The notes under the pieces: model-generated | The model's database searches: none | Told to the model about the DNA's origin: nothing | Seen by the model: the letters and a program-made list of their open reading frames with translations, nothing else | Program-made: the position numbers and the translations under genes | NCBI RefSeq assembly: GCF_004119455.1 | Contig: NZ_NRQT01000012.1 | Span: 88,035 to 152,034, forward strand | Direction: 5' to 3' | From: Chryseobacterium sp. CH25 | GTDB lineage: Bacteria > Bacteroidota > Bacteroidia > Flavobacteriales > Weeksellaceae | DNA length: 64,000 bases | In this document: positions 45,080-54,442 of the stretch, piece after piece | Layout of the letters: every line of letters starts with the position of its first letter | How positions within the stretch are numbered: the stretch's first letter is position 1

Positions 45080-46660
45080 ATGGTGGAAAATTTCATTTAT
45101 TATCTGGGACTGGTTCTGGTGATTATTGCAGCCATTATGCTGGCTAACCGTTTAAGAGTTGCATATCCTATTATATTGGTGATTGCCGGCCTTCTTATCA
45201 GTTTTATTCCTGGTCTTCCCCCTATAAAAATTGATCCTGAACTTATATTTATCATTTTTTTACCACCCTTATTATATGAAGCTGCTTTTGCTGTTTCATG
45301 GAAAGAAATCTGGAAAATGAGGCGGATCATTACCAGTTTTGCCTTTATTGTAGTATTTCTTACCGCTATATCAGTAGCCTTTGTTGCCAATTCATATATT
45401 CCGGGATTCTCTTTAGCACTAGGTTTTGTACTGGGAGGAATTGTTTCTCCACCTGATGCTGTGAGTGCAGGAGCTATTTTAAAATTTGTGAAAGTTCCTA
45501 AAAACTTATCTACCGTTTTAGAAGGTGAAAGTCTCTTTAATGATGCTTCCTCTCTGATCATTTTCAGATTTGCCATGGTAGCTGTAGCCACCGGGCAGTT
45601 TATCTGGCAGGATGCTGTAGTAAGTTTTGGATGGATGGTATTTGGAGGATTGGGAATAGGCGTTGTACTCGCTTTTATATTTCTTAAAATTGAAAAAATA
45701 TTTCCTACAGATGTCAATATGGATGCTATTCTCAGTTTAGTGGCTCCGTATGTGATGTATATTGCTGCGGAAGAAGTTCATTCATCCGGTGTTTTGGCTG
45801 TAGTAGCCGGTGGATTGTTTCTTTCCGTTAGAAGGCATGAAATTTTCAGAACTTCCGAATCAAGGCTCAAAGGTTCCAATGTATGGGAAAGCTTTGTATT
45901 CCTGATTAATGGGATTGTATTCCTGTTGATTGGTTTAGATCTTCCTGAGATTATGGTAGGATTAGACAAAGAAGGAATAAGCCTTTCTGATGCAGTTACA
46001 TATGGATTACTCATTACAGCAGTGCTCATTATTGTACGGTTTTTATCCTCTTTTGGAGCGGTCTTTGTAACCCTTATTATGCGAAACTTCATTAATGTAG
46101 CTGATAGAAACCCAGGAATGAAAGCACCGATACTCATGAGCTGGACCGGAATGCGTGGAGTAGTTTCATTAGCTGCAGCCTTATCAATTCCTGTGGTAAT
46201 GGATAACGGGCAGCCTTTTCCCCATCGTGATCTCATTCTCTTTATTACCTTTATTGTGATTCTAGCCACTCTTATCATTCAGGGGCTTACATTACCGGCA
46301 CTCATTACAAAGCTTAATGTATCAGATACTGGTGGTGGATATCTGTCTGAAGAAGAATCAGAACACTTTTTAAGAAAAGAAATGCGCCGGGTAGCCTTCA
46401 GCTATCTTAATGAAAATTATAAAGAAAGAAGAAGTGAAAATGAATATTTCAATAAATTGATGGACCGCTGGGAGCAGGAAGATAGAGAAGATTCTGTACA
46501 TAAACTTACAGATGAAGCCAAAGAAATCTACTTTGAAACCTTGGAACAGCAACGCATCTGGCTTCGGGAAGAAAACAGACGGAATCCAAATATTGACGAA
46601 GAATATATAAGACATTATTTAACAAGGCTGGATCTTGAAGAAGAAAGGCTGAGAATGTAA
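45080..46660 (+). CDS. Na+/H+ antiporter, CPA1/NhaP family
   Basis: 526 residues with about 12 membrane helices over residues 1-420 and a cytoplasmic tail of about 110 charged residues. Typical sites: FLPPLLYEAAF, the ion-binding region VSPPDAVSA (Asp) and GESLFNDASSLI, and SWTGMRGVVSLAAAL late in the transport domain. Exchanges Na+ (or K+) for H+ in pH and salt homeostasis. Followed 10 bases later by the MBL-fold gene, so probably one operon. Confidence 0.92.
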   Translation: MVENFIYYLGLVLVIIAAIMLANRLRVAYPIILVIAGLLISFIPGLPPIKIDPELIFIIFLPPLLYEAAFAVSWKEIWKMRRIITSFAFIVVFLTAISVAFVANSYIPGFSLALGFVLGGIVSPPDAVSAGAILKFVKVPKNLSTVLEGESLFNDASSLIIFRFAMVAVATGQFIWQDAVVSFGWMVFGGLGIGVVLAFIFLKIEKIFPTDVNMDAILSLVAPYVMYIAAEEVHSSGVLAVVAGGLFLSVRRHEIFRTSESRLKGSNVWESFVFLINGIVFLLIGLDLPEIMVGLDKEGISLSDAVTYGLLITAVLIIVRFLSSFGAVFVTLIMRNFINVADRNPGMKAPILMSWTGMRGVVSLAAALSIPVVMDNGQPFPHRDLILFITFIVILATLIIQGLTLPALITKLNVSDTGGGYLSEEESEHFLRKEMRRVAFSYLNENYKERRSENEYFNKLMDRWEQEDREDSVHKLTDEAKEIYFETLEQQRIWLREENRRNPNIDEEYIRHYLTRLDLEEERLRM

Positions 46661-46670
46661 AGAATAAAAA

Positions 46671-47716
46671 ATGAATTTAGTAAAACAGCTCGGACAGTTT
46701 CCTGATGAAAAAAGAAAGGAATACTTCAGTACGCTTTCCAATTATAATAACGGGAAATTCCAGAATATACTCATCACACCAGCTCTATTGGAAGGAGAAA
46801 GTATGACCAAAGCACTCCTTAACAGCTTGTGCAAAGTGGAAAATACATCTCCAAAGTCTGCCCTTCCATTTGTGATTACCGATTTGAAAAAACTTTCTCC
46901 TGAAGAAAATGTATTGGTATGGTTCGGGCATAGCTCGTATTTTATACAGGTTGACGGAAAGAAATTTTTGATAGACCCTGTCTTCAGTGGAAATGCCTCT
47001 CCAATGCCAGGATCCATAAAAGCGTTTCCAGGAGCAGATTATTATAAGCCGGAACATATGCCGGATATAGACTTCCTGTTGATCTCTCACGATCATTGGG
47101 ATCATTTAGATTATAAAACGGTACAGGAACTGAAAAACAGAGTAGGAAAAGTAATTTGTGGACTGGGAACAGGACAGCATTTCGAATACTGGGGCTGGAA
47201 ATCGGAAAAGATCATCGAAAAAACTGGTGGGAAAGTATAGATATTGCAGAAGGTTTCAGAATTACGCTTACTCCGGCAAGACACTTCTCCGGAAGGTTAC
47301 TGAACAGGAATATTTCACTTTGGACCTCTTTTGTTCTGAAAACACCCACTAAAAATCTGTTTTTAGGCGGTGACAGCGGTTACGGAAACCATTTTACAGA
47401 AATTGGAGAAAAGTATGGCCCGTTTGATCTTGCAGTAATGGAATGTGGGCAATACAACGAAAAGTGGCCCTACATTCATACACTACCGGATCAGCTTATA
47501 GGAGAAGTGAAAGAATTAAAAGCAAAAAACTTTATTCCAGTGCACCATTCAAAATTCAAGTTGGCTCAGCATGCCTGGTTTGAACCTGTGGAACTGGCTG
47601 CTAAAAATGCAGAAGATCACAATCAGCCCATTACTTTACCCGTTATAGGTGAAAAAGTAGATTTGGACCAGCTAGAAAATGTAACCTGGAAAAAATGGTG
47701 GGAAGAATATTGGTAA
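46671..47716 (+). pseudogene. metallo-beta-lactamase-fold hydrolase (NAPE-PLD/UlaG-like), interrupted by a one-base frameshift
   Basis: The zinc motif is ISHDHWDHLD (HxHxDH) in the first frame (46671-47240); the second frame (47156-47716) has the downstream ligands in TPARHFSGR, GGDSGYGNHF and IPVHHSKFK. They join if one A is added to the A6 run 47218-47223 (IIEKNWWESIDIAEGF), giving 348 residues, normal for this group. FGHSSYFIQVDGKKFLIDPVF near residue 85 is the usual first metal-fold strand pair. Substrate unknown; relatives act on N-acyl phosphoethanolamines or lactones. Confidence 0.85.
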
Positions 47717-47729
47717 GAAAAGAAACTTA

Positions 47730-47756
47730 AAAACCTGCCCATAATGAGCAGGTTTT
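47730..47756. terminator. bidirectional terminator between convergent genes
   Basis: AAAACCTGC/GCAGGTTTT stem with a 9-base loop, flanked by A and T runs. Serves the MBL gene and the DUF4822 lipoprotein gene. Confidence 0.75.
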
Positions 47757-47779
47757 CTTTATTATCAAAAAAATAATCA

Positions 47780-48637
47780 TTACTGAGGTTCCTTGTGAGA
47801 ATCCTTAGTATGAATGATATCGTAAAATACAGTTGGTTGGGCTGCATCCGGAGTAATTCTGTAAGTAAACGTAGTTTCGTTCAGTACAAGAATTTCAACA
47901 GTACGGGTGAAAATTACATTTCCGCTTGCATCTAAAGCAACAAGAGTTCTTGTCTTTCCATCGGGAGAGATAGACCAATTTCCCTGAGATCTTAGAACAT
48001 CATTTAAGCCGAAAATTTTAAAAGTTCCATTAGCTTTGAAGTAAGAATATCCTACATAACCTGCTACACTGGCATTGCTCAAATCTACATCATTTCCGCT
48101 GTTATTTTTAGCACCTGTAGTTTTCCATGGAGTAGAAGCTAATGTAAGCTGTCCGTTTTTAGGTTCTGCATGAGCCGTTCTTGTATGGATAATGTCATAA
48201 TAAATAGATTGGTCAGCAGCATTAGGACGGATTCTGTATGTGAATTCATTTCTGTTTAATACAAGAATTTCAACATCACGTTTAAAAATGGTTGTTGCAT
48301 CCGGGTTTAAAGCGGTAATCGTTCTCGTTTTTCCCTGAGCATCTACAGACCATGTTCCTCTTGATCTCAATACATCAGTTAAGTTGTAAATGGCAAAACT
48401 GCCGTCTGCTTTAAAGTAAGCAAACCCTACATATCCAGCAACGCTGGCATCTGTTAACGCTACATTAGCACCATTTTTATCCTTAGCTCCTGTAGTTTCC
48501 CATGGAGTGGAAGCCAGAACCTGTGAGGGAGTCTGCTGTTCAATCACAATTTCGTTGTCATCGCTGGAACATGAAACGAAAGAAGCAGATAAAAATATCG
48601 CTGCAGACAGATAACATAATTTTTTCAGTGTATTCAT
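47780..48637 (-). CDS. lipoprotein with two DUF4822 domains
   Basis: 285 residues. Lipobox near residue 23 (SASFVSCSSDD). The mature part is two tandem copies of about 120 residues (about 38-160 and 163-285) with matching landmarks: LASTPWETTGAK/LASTPWKTTGAK, ASVAGYVGFAYF/ASVAGYVGYSYF, VEILVLN, FTYRI and YYDIIHT. A recent internal duplication of a DUF4822-type domain; outer-membrane or periplasmic lipoprotein of unknown role. Confidence 0.85.
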   Translation of the reverse strand: MNTLKKLCYLSAAIFLSASFVSCSSDDNEIVIEQQTPSQVLASTPWETTGAKDKNGANVALTDASVAGYVGFAYFKADGSFAIYNLTDVLRSRGTWSVDAQGKTRTITALNPDATTIFKRDVEILVLNRNEFTYRIRPNAADQSIYYDIIHTRTAHAEPKNGQLTLASTPWKTTGAKNNSGNDVDLSNASVAGYVGYSYFKANGTFKIFGLNDVLRSQGNWSISPDGKTRTLVALDASGNVIFTRTVEILVLNETTFTYRITPDAAQPTVFYDIIHTKDSHKEPQ

Positions 48638-48660
48638 AAGGGGTATTTTTTAAGTCTTTG

Positions 48661-48668
48661 CAAACTTA
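48661..48668 (-). promoter_or_regulatory. -7 promoter box for the DUF4822 gene
   Basis: Minus-strand TAAGTTTG fits TAnnTTTG, 24 bases before the ATG. Confidence 0.5.
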
Positions 48669-48757
48669 TCCCGAATACATCTCAGAAACTTTGTATAAAA
48701 TATCTCTTTTGTTGTAAAAAATATAACAGATATTCTGATAAATTAAATAATATGATA

Positions 48758-49618
48758 TTACCAGCCTGTCACCAAAAGATTTCTAGCCGCTTTTACACTG
48801 CATTTCTGGTATTTTGAATAAGCCAGTGCCGCCCGGCTTCTGATCTGTTCACCAGATTCATTATTGATATATCCCGTTAAAGCATCATGAAGAATATAAG
48901 CCTCAGGAGCCATCAGATGGCTGGTCCATACCAAAGGATTAGCCTTGGTTTCCTGTAATAAAGGTGAAAAGAATTTCTTACTGTAACAGGCTAAGATGAT
49001 GCAGTCTCTAGCTTTTTTATCTGTGTTTTTGAAGGATTCCGACAACTGGAAATCCATTAATCCATCATGGCCTACATAGGAAACAAGTTTAGCATTTCCG
49101 TAAAGTCCGATTTTGGTGTTATTAACGGAAAGTACATCTTTCATCTGTCCCGAACTGCTGTAGAAAAAATCTTTCGTACAGCTTTTAATATACTCACCAT
49201 CATAAGAATCTGCAACCAGATAGTAGTTTTTCTTGGATGTATGTTGAAAAACAAGCCTTTCCATTCTTATTGAATCCTTTTTTTCAGATTTTAAAAATTT
49301 CCATTCCTTGCTCTTTTTGAAGTAAGTCCTGATTCCATAAGCTGCTCCCCAATACAAATTCTGGTTGGGATCCTGACCATTTCCTATTTTTTCAGGAACC
49401 GGAACAATTCCCTGGTATTTATTATCACATAAAGCAACCAAAACATGGATTGTTTGGGTATTCTTATCAAAGTTATCCACATTTTTCAGCTTTACTGTTT
49501 CCTTTTTTACACTAAAAATATCCCCAATCTTCTCTTTTCCTTTACTTTCACAACTTTGAAAGAACAGGCAGAAAGAAAAAAAGAGTATCATAATGGAAAA
49601 CTGATAAGGTATTTTCAT
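48758..49618 (-). CDS. lipoprotein with a caspase-like His/Cys dyad
   Basis: 286 residues from the second ATG (MKIPYQF), chosen because it gives a clean lipoprotein signal with lipobox FFQSC (Cys23). The mature domain has a strand then GHDG (His184), and 23 residues later a hydrophobic strand DCIILACYS (Cys211), followed by HLMAPEAYILHDAL. His-Gly followed by a strand ending in (Ala)Cys is the pattern of clan CD proteases (caspases, gingipain, C13, C25). The assignment is from motif layout only; family name unknown to me. Confidence 0.55.
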   Translation of the reverse strand: MKIPYQFSIMILFFSFCLFFQSCESKGKEKIGDIFSVKKETVKLKNVDNFDKNTQTIHVLVALCDNKYQGIVPVPEKIGNGQDPNQNLYWGAAYGIRTYFKKSKEWKFLKSEKKDSIRMERLVFQHTSKKNYYLVADSYDGEYIKSCTKDFFYSSSGQMKDVLSVNNTKIGLYGNAKLVSYVGHDGLMDFQLSESFKNTDKKARDCIILACYSKKFFSPLLQETKANPLVWTSHLMAPEAYILHDALTGYINNESGEQIRSRAALAYSKYQKCSVKAARNLLVTGW

Positions 49619-49817
49619 GACGTGGTGCATTTGCCTTAAAAGTACAATAAACCTTCTGTACAGGCAATTATTTGCTATATTTTAAAGCTGAAGTTTTCAG
49701 AAAATTATATTTTATTTCCTGTTGATTTCAAAGATTCTCACAGATGATATTGGAAGAATCTGCGTGATCCGCATAATCTGCGAGAGCTTTATGTTTAAAA
49801 AACTTATATTTTTGAGT

Positions 49818-50537
49818 ATGAATAACAGAAACCGTGGAAAAAATACAGGCGACGATACCTTGTTCGGTTCAGAGAAACAGATCAGTAAACTAAAACTGGC
49901 TGTTCAGGATATGCAGTACCTGCTCACAAGAGGGTATGCCGAAAAAGCAGCCTCAGACCTTGTTGGAAACAGATACAGGCTGAAAACTCGCCAGGTACAG
50001 GTACTCCGTGGTGCATCAGCATCTGAAGGACAAATTCATGACAGAAGATTGAAACATCAGGATATTTCAGCTTTGAAAAATAAAACTATTTATCTTGATG
50101 GCTTTAATGTATTGATCCTATTGGAAAGTCTATTGTCAGAAGCCTATATTTTTGAAGGGGTTGATGGATGTTTCCGTGATCTGTCCGGTGTTCATGGTAC
50201 TTATAAGCGGGTAAACCAGACTCAGAGAGCAATAGAGCTTGTCGCTGTATTTTTTCAGAAAGCTCAGACTCAGAAATTGATCTGGGTTTTTGACCAACCA
50301 GTTTCCAATAGTGGAAGAATTAAACAGATCGTCCTGGATTTTGCTGTTGAAAATCAACTGAATTGGGAAGTTGAATTACAGTTCAGTCCGGATAAATTTC
50401 TTGCGGAAAGCTATGAAATTATTATTTCTTCAGATGCCTGGATTCTGGATCACTGTAAAGCGTGGTTCAATCTCATCGGTTATCTCATTAAGGAAGAAAA
50501 TCTATTTGCTAATCTGATACAATGTTACGATGAATAA
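49818..50537 (+). CDS. DUF434/DUF5616 family protein
   Basis: 239 residues from the ATG of MNNRNRGKNTGDD; upstream in-frame codons overlap a filler sequence and were not used. An N-terminal helical DUF434-like part (KLAVQDMQYLLTRGYAEKAASDLV ...) and a C-terminal PIN/NYN-like Rossmann domain with aspartates (YLDGFNVLILLE, WVFDQPVSNSG, IISSDAWIL), as in DUF5616. A nuclease role is plausible from that fold but unproven. Coupled to the next gene by an eight-base overlap. Confidence 0.75.
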   Translation: MNNRNRGKNTGDDTLFGSEKQISKLKLAVQDMQYLLTRGYAEKAASDLVGNRYRLKTRQVQVLRGASASEGQIHDRRLKHQDISALKNKTIYLDGFNVLILLESLLSEAYIFEGVDGCFRDLSGVHGTYKRVNQTQRAIELVAVFFQKAQTQKLIWVFDQPVSNSGRIKQIVLDFAVENQLNWEVELQFSPDKFLAESYEIIISSDAWILDHCKAWFNLIGYLIKEENLFANLIQCYDE

Positions 50538-51150
50538 GTTTGAACACTATATTCCATGGATTTCAGATGCCTGGCAGGAAAAATATGAAGCCATTGTAAA
50601 AGAAGAACATTTAAAAAAACTGTCAGAGAATATTCAGAAATATCAGGATAAGACTCTGGAATGGAATCTTCCTTATTTTAACGAAGAAATTGAGATCAAC
50701 AGAGATGAGATCTTTAATCAATTTATCAGTATTCTTAATAGCAATGATGCAGATGAGGTGAAGGCAAAACAGTTGGAATCTATCCCATTTGAAAACTGGT
50801 TGATTGGGTTAGGGCAAAGACTGACTTCTGCCAGTATTCGTGATGAACAAGCGATTCCACCACTGGATTCTGTGTTGATAGAAGCCTGTCAGAAACCATT
50901 TAACGAAGAAATGAGCATTGCCCAGCGCGCCTGGGAAAAGCATACCGGAAGAATGAATGATGATGATTTCTGGGGTGAAGTAAAAGGAAATAACCAACAG
51001 AAACAGAAAATGATGATGCAGAAAATACAGTATATTCTAGAAAATAGAACCTGGTGGAATGTTTTCTTTCACTATAAACACGAACTCGTTTTTGAAGTCA
51101 GAGAAAAAAAGGACATGGTATCCGCTGGAGCCATGGTGGAAAAAAACTGA
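50530..51150 (+). CDS. hypothetical protein coupled to the DUF434 gene
   Basis: 206 residues, starting MNKFEHYIPWISDAWQEKY. Charged and helical, rich in Trp/Phe/Tyr. No family recognised. Its ATG overlaps the end of the DUF434 gene, so the two probably act together. Confidence 0.65.
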   Translation: MNKFEHYIPWISDAWQEKYEAIVKEEHLKKLSENIQKYQDKTLEWNLPYFNEEIEINRDEIFNQFISILNSNDADEVKAKQLESIPFENWLIGLGQRLTSASIRDEQAIPPLDSVLIEACQKPFNEEMSIAQRAWEKHTGRMNDDDFWGEVKGNNQQKQKMMMQKIQYILENRTWWNVFFHYKHELVFEVREKKDMVSAGAMVEKN

Positions 51151-51285
51151 TAGGGTTTCTGGAAAAATTTATCAATGAATAAAAAGACTGGAAGTAGAAA
51201 ACTGGAAACGTTTTTTTATCCTGTATTTTTCAATCAAGTTAAACCAAATTTTTTCACTACGCAAAAAGATTGCGTTTTTGAAGAG

Positions 51286-51293
51286 TAATTTTG
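51286..51293 (+). promoter_or_regulatory. -7 promoter box for the 51341 lipoprotein gene
   Basis: TAATTTTG fits TAnnTTTG, 48 bases before the chosen ATG. Confidence 0.45.
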
Positions 51294-51340
51294 CCCGAAT
51301 ATTTCAGACGTGATCTGACCAAAACACAAAAACCATGATT

Positions 51341-52399
51341 ATGAAATATATCTTAATGTCGGCTTTTGCATTAACACTGCTTGCCTGTAAAGGAAAAGAA
51401 AACAGAAAACCTGAAAAAAAGAAAGACTCATTAACTGTCGTAAACAGACTTCCCGATGCAGAATCACAAAAAGATTTTGATATCCTAAAAGTATTGCTGG
51501 ATGAAGAAGTTGGTAATGAAAAACCTGAAGAAATAGATTATAAAAATTATACCGTTTCTTTCCATAATGATGGTGATTCATATAGCGTAACCTATCATAA
51601 AATTGCTAATGATGATTTTAATAATGACGGAATTACAGATTATATCATTGAAAGAAACTCCGAAGGAATGCTGGGCGGAAATGCCAATACAAATTCTGAG
51701 GTCCAGTATATCATCATGGGTAAAGACCATAAGATCAGCGAAAGGCATGAAATACAGGAGTCAGCTCCTTTTTCATACAACATCCTTGACGGGATTTCCT
51801 ATGAAAGCGGGAAGTTGAAAGCTACTGCAATGCAGAACTACCGTTCCTACAATAAACCTGTAGACAGCCTTGAATCTACAGATCTTTCTTTTATTTACAA
51901 AGATGGAAATGTCTTTGAGGAGTCCTACTTAACAAATTGTTCCCTGGCTCAATGGAAAGATAAAAAAATCTTTAATCCAAGTACAGAACATCAAAGAAGT
52001 ATTGACAGACATAATTATACTGAAACAATAGAAGAAAAATATATTTCAAAAGGCTTTGAAGCCTCAGCAGAATTGTCCGGATGTGATAATCTGGTGATTA
52101 TTTTTGAAGGAAATTATAAAATAACAGATACAGATGCCAAATCAATTGGAGAAAAAGGCAATCAGTTTCTGAGCTTTTTAGCTAAAAATACCAATACAGT
52201 TCTTCAGAAGGACCTCTCCATTATTCAGAATTATTATTTCACTCACAAAATTTCTGAAGATGAAGCTAAGATAGGAAACCTGTCCTTCTATATTTTCAGC
52301 AATAAAAATAAAGGAGTACTTAATTTCAGGCTTGTCATGACAAAAGAATCTAATCCAAAACAAAACGAAAACTGGGAAATTACAACCCGGATAAAATAA
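51341..52399 (+). CDS. lipoprotein of unknown function
   Basis: 352 residues from the second ATG; the first ATG lies two codons upstream and either may be used. Lipobox LLACKGK. A calcium-loop-like DFNNDGITDYI (DxNxDG) near residue 91 resembles FG-GAP/EF-type secreted proteins. The rest is beta-rich. Probably outer-membrane or periplasmic. Confidence 0.65.
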   Translation: MKYILMSAFALTLLACKGKENRKPEKKKDSLTVVNRLPDAESQKDFDILKVLLDEEVGNEKPEEIDYKNYTVSFHNDGDSYSVTYHKIANDDFNNDGITDYIIERNSEGMLGGNANTNSEVQYIIMGKDHKISERHEIQESAPFSYNILDGISYESGKLKATAMQNYRSYNKPVDSLESTDLSFIYKDGNVFEESYLTNCSLAQWKDKKIFNPSTEHQRSIDRHNYTETIEEKYISKGFEASAELSGCDNLVIIFEGNYKITDTDAKSIGEKGNQFLSFLAKNTNTVLQKDLSIIQNYYFTHKISEDEAKIGNLSFYIFSNKNKGVLNFRLVMTKESNPKQNENWEITTRIK

Positions 52400-52421
52400 A
52401 TAACCGAGTAGAGGTTATAAA

Positions 52422-52567
52422 GGCTGGAAGTTGGAAGAGGGAAGTTATGAACATCATGAAGACTGACTATTACATTCTTTATCATATTTTTTAATAGCTT
52501 TTATGCTGACTATAAGTAATAATATGACCAAAAGTAACATCCAGCTTCGTTCTTCCAGCTTCCAGCC
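52422..52567. repeat. 17-bp inverted repeat with one mismatch, 112 bases apart
   Basis: GGCTGGAAGTTGGAAGA at 52422-52438 and its near reverse complement at 52551-52567. It flanks the spacer between the lipoprotein gene and tatD. The word belongs to the 'ctggaag' vocabulary seen again near 51185-51208. Confidence 0.6.
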
Positions 52568-52594
52568 TCTTAAATAATACAAAAGTTAAAACAA

Positions 52595-53380
52595 ATGAAT
52601 ACATACATTGATATTGGCATTAACCTGACCAATAAACAGTTCTACAATGAACAAGAAGAAATTATTAACCGAGCTCTGGATAATGGAGTAGACTATATGA
52701 TCCTCACCGGAACAAGCGTCCGCGGAAGCAAAGAATCTGCAGCCATTGCAGAAGATTATCCTGATATTTTATTTTCAACAGCAGGTATTCATCCCCATGA
52801 TGCAAAATCTTTTAACCATGAAAGTATTAATGAACTCAGAAAATTGTTGAAACAGAATCAGGTCATTTCAGTAGGAGAGTGCGGGCTGGATTTCGATCGT
52901 GATTTTTCACCAAGACCTGTTCAGGAAAAATGCTATCAAGCTCAATTAGAATTGGCAATAGAAGTGAATAAACCTCTTTTCCTTCATGAAAGGTCAGCCT
53001 TTAAAAGGTTTAATGAAATTACAGATGAATATCTTTCCAAATTACCGGATGCCGTTGTACACTGTTTTACAGGAACATTAGACGAAGCAAAAACTTATCT
53101 GGACAAAGGATTTTATCTGGGATTCACCGGAGCTATCAGTGATGAAAAAAGATTTAAACATTTAGAAGAAGTCATCCGATATGTTCCGCTGGACAGAATG
53201 ATGATTGAAACAGATGCGCCCTTCATGCTTCCGAAAAATATGCCGAGAATGCAGAACAGAAGAAATGAACCATCATTCCTGCCTTATGTGGCACAGGCCA
53301 TTGCCCATTTGAAGAAGATCGACATTTCTGAAGTTGCGGATGAGACAACAGAAACCGCCAGAAATTTTTTCAGACTATAA
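52595..53380 (+). CDS. tatD: TatD family metal-dependent hydrolase/DNase
   Basis: 261 residues, starting MNTYIDIGINLTNKQF as in E. coli TatD rather than YcfH/YjjV. Metal sites: SVGECGLDFDRDFSP (Glu), FLHERSAF (His), VVHCFTG (His) and IETDAPFMLP (Asp). Family enzymes are 3'-5' exonucleases/DNases of the amidohydrolase fold. Monocistronic, followed by a bidirectional terminator. Confidence 0.92.
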   Translation: MNTYIDIGINLTNKQFYNEQEEIINRALDNGVDYMILTGTSVRGSKESAAIAEDYPDILFSTAGIHPHDAKSFNHESINELRKLLKQNQVISVGECGLDFDRDFSPRPVQEKCYQAQLELAIEVNKPLFLHERSAFKRFNEITDEYLSKLPDAVVHCFTGTLDEAKTYLDKGFYLGFTGAISDEKRFKHLEEVIRYVPLDRMMIETDAPFMLPKNMPRMQNRRNEPSFLPYVAQAIAHLKKIDISEVADETTETARNFFRL

Positions 53381-53416
53381 AAAAGAGCTCTACTGATACA
53401 GTAAAGCTCTTTTTTT
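53379..53416. terminator. bidirectional terminator between tatD and deoD
   Basis: AAAAAAGAGCT/AGCTCTTTTTT stem with a 15-base loop between the two convergent genes. Confidence 0.8.
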
Positions 53417-53442
53417 ATATTGTTGAAAAGGTAAGCCTTTTC

Positions 53443-54153
53443 TTATAAACTTTTAATAGCAGACTCTAAAGCCAATTCCATCATTGGTTTCAAAGCAGTT
53501 TCTCTCTCGTCTGCAGAAATTTTCTCATGAGTTGGGATAATGTCAGTTACCGTTAAGATCGTAGCTGCATTTTTACCTAAGTGCTGCGCATTTGCAAACA
53601 ATCCGAAAGCTTCCATTTCTACTGCTGGGCAGTTGTATCTTGTAGCAATTTCAGGAGTGTTAGGATCTTTTCTGTAGAAAATATCACTACTGTGGATATT
53701 GATTGCTTTAGCATCAATAGATAATTCTTTAGACGTTTCATTGATCGTATTAAAGATATTTCCCTGGTGAGAAAGGATATCGCCTTCAATTCCCCATGCA
53801 TATTTAGCATATGTACTTTCGCTGGCAGCGTTTTCAATATTTAAAATATCAAAAAGCTTAAGGTCTGTATTGTAAGCTCCACATGTTCCGATTCTGATGA
53901 TCGTATCTACTTCATATTCTGTAAACAGCTCAAAAGAATAGATCCCGATACTTGGGAATCCCATTCCACTCGCTCCTACAGTGATCTCTTTACCTTTGTA
54001 AAGACCTGTATAATAAAAGATACCTCTGGTTTTGCTTACCAGTTTTGCATTTTCTAAATAATTTTCAGCAATATACTGTGCACGAAGCGGATCCCCCGGC
54101 TGCAATACTACTTTAGCAATTTCTCCTTTTTTTGCACTGATGTGAATACTCAT
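53443..54153 (-). CDS. deoD: purine-nucleoside phosphorylase, DeoD type
   Basis: 236 residues of the trimeric/hexameric PNP-UDP fold. Signature GIGTYS-type region appears as GASGMGFPSIGIYSFEL; RIGTCGAY binds phosphate, VEMEAFGLFANA binds ribose, and TVTDIIPTHEKISADERE is near the end. Reversible phosphorolysis of purine nucleosides in salvage. Length is normal. Confidence 0.93.
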   Translation of the reverse strand: MSIHISAKKGEIAKVVLQPGDPLRAQYIAENYLENAKLVSKTRGIFYYTGLYKGKEITVGASGMGFPSIGIYSFELFTEYEVDTIIRIGTCGAYNTDLKLFDILNIENAASESTYAKYAWGIEGDILSHQGNIFNTINETSKELSIDAKAINIHSSDIFYRKDPNTPEIATRYNCPAVEMEAFGLFANAQHLGKNAATILTVTDIIPTHEKISADERETALKPMMELALESAIKSL

Positions 54154-54407
54154 AATGTTATTTTGAATGGCGCAAAGATAATAACTTTTATATTGACCTC
54201 ATCATTGTGAGAAGTGAAATGAAGAAACAGATTTATAAGAATCTAATAGGTAAATAATTGTATATAAATATTTTATTTATTGTTTTATAGCCCTGGTCTT
54301 GGAATCTTTATTTTTTATTGACAAAAAAATATTTCTTCAAAGAAAAACAGGTAAATACAGAACAAAGATAGCATAACAGAGAGCGGATATAGCATGGTTG
54401 TCCAAAC

Positions 54408-54415
54408 TAATTTTG
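54408..54415 (+). promoter_or_regulatory. -7 promoter box for the VOC gene
   Basis: TAATTTTG fits TAnnTTTG, 27 bases before the ATG at 54443. Confidence 0.5.
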
Positions 54416-54442
54416 CAGCATTAATTGTATTAAAGTTTTAAA

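Noticed and set aside
15563..47223. Programmed frameshifting as a general explanation for the split genes
   Set aside because: Only the ribD site fits a slippery heptamer well; the genes are unrelated, and the same one-base loss recurs, so an assembly artefact explains them all with fewer assumptions.
49722..49817. Upstream extension of the DUF434 gene
   Set aside because: It starts with TTG and is made of a filler sequence (AATCTGCGTGATCCGCA type) common between Flavobacteriia genes.
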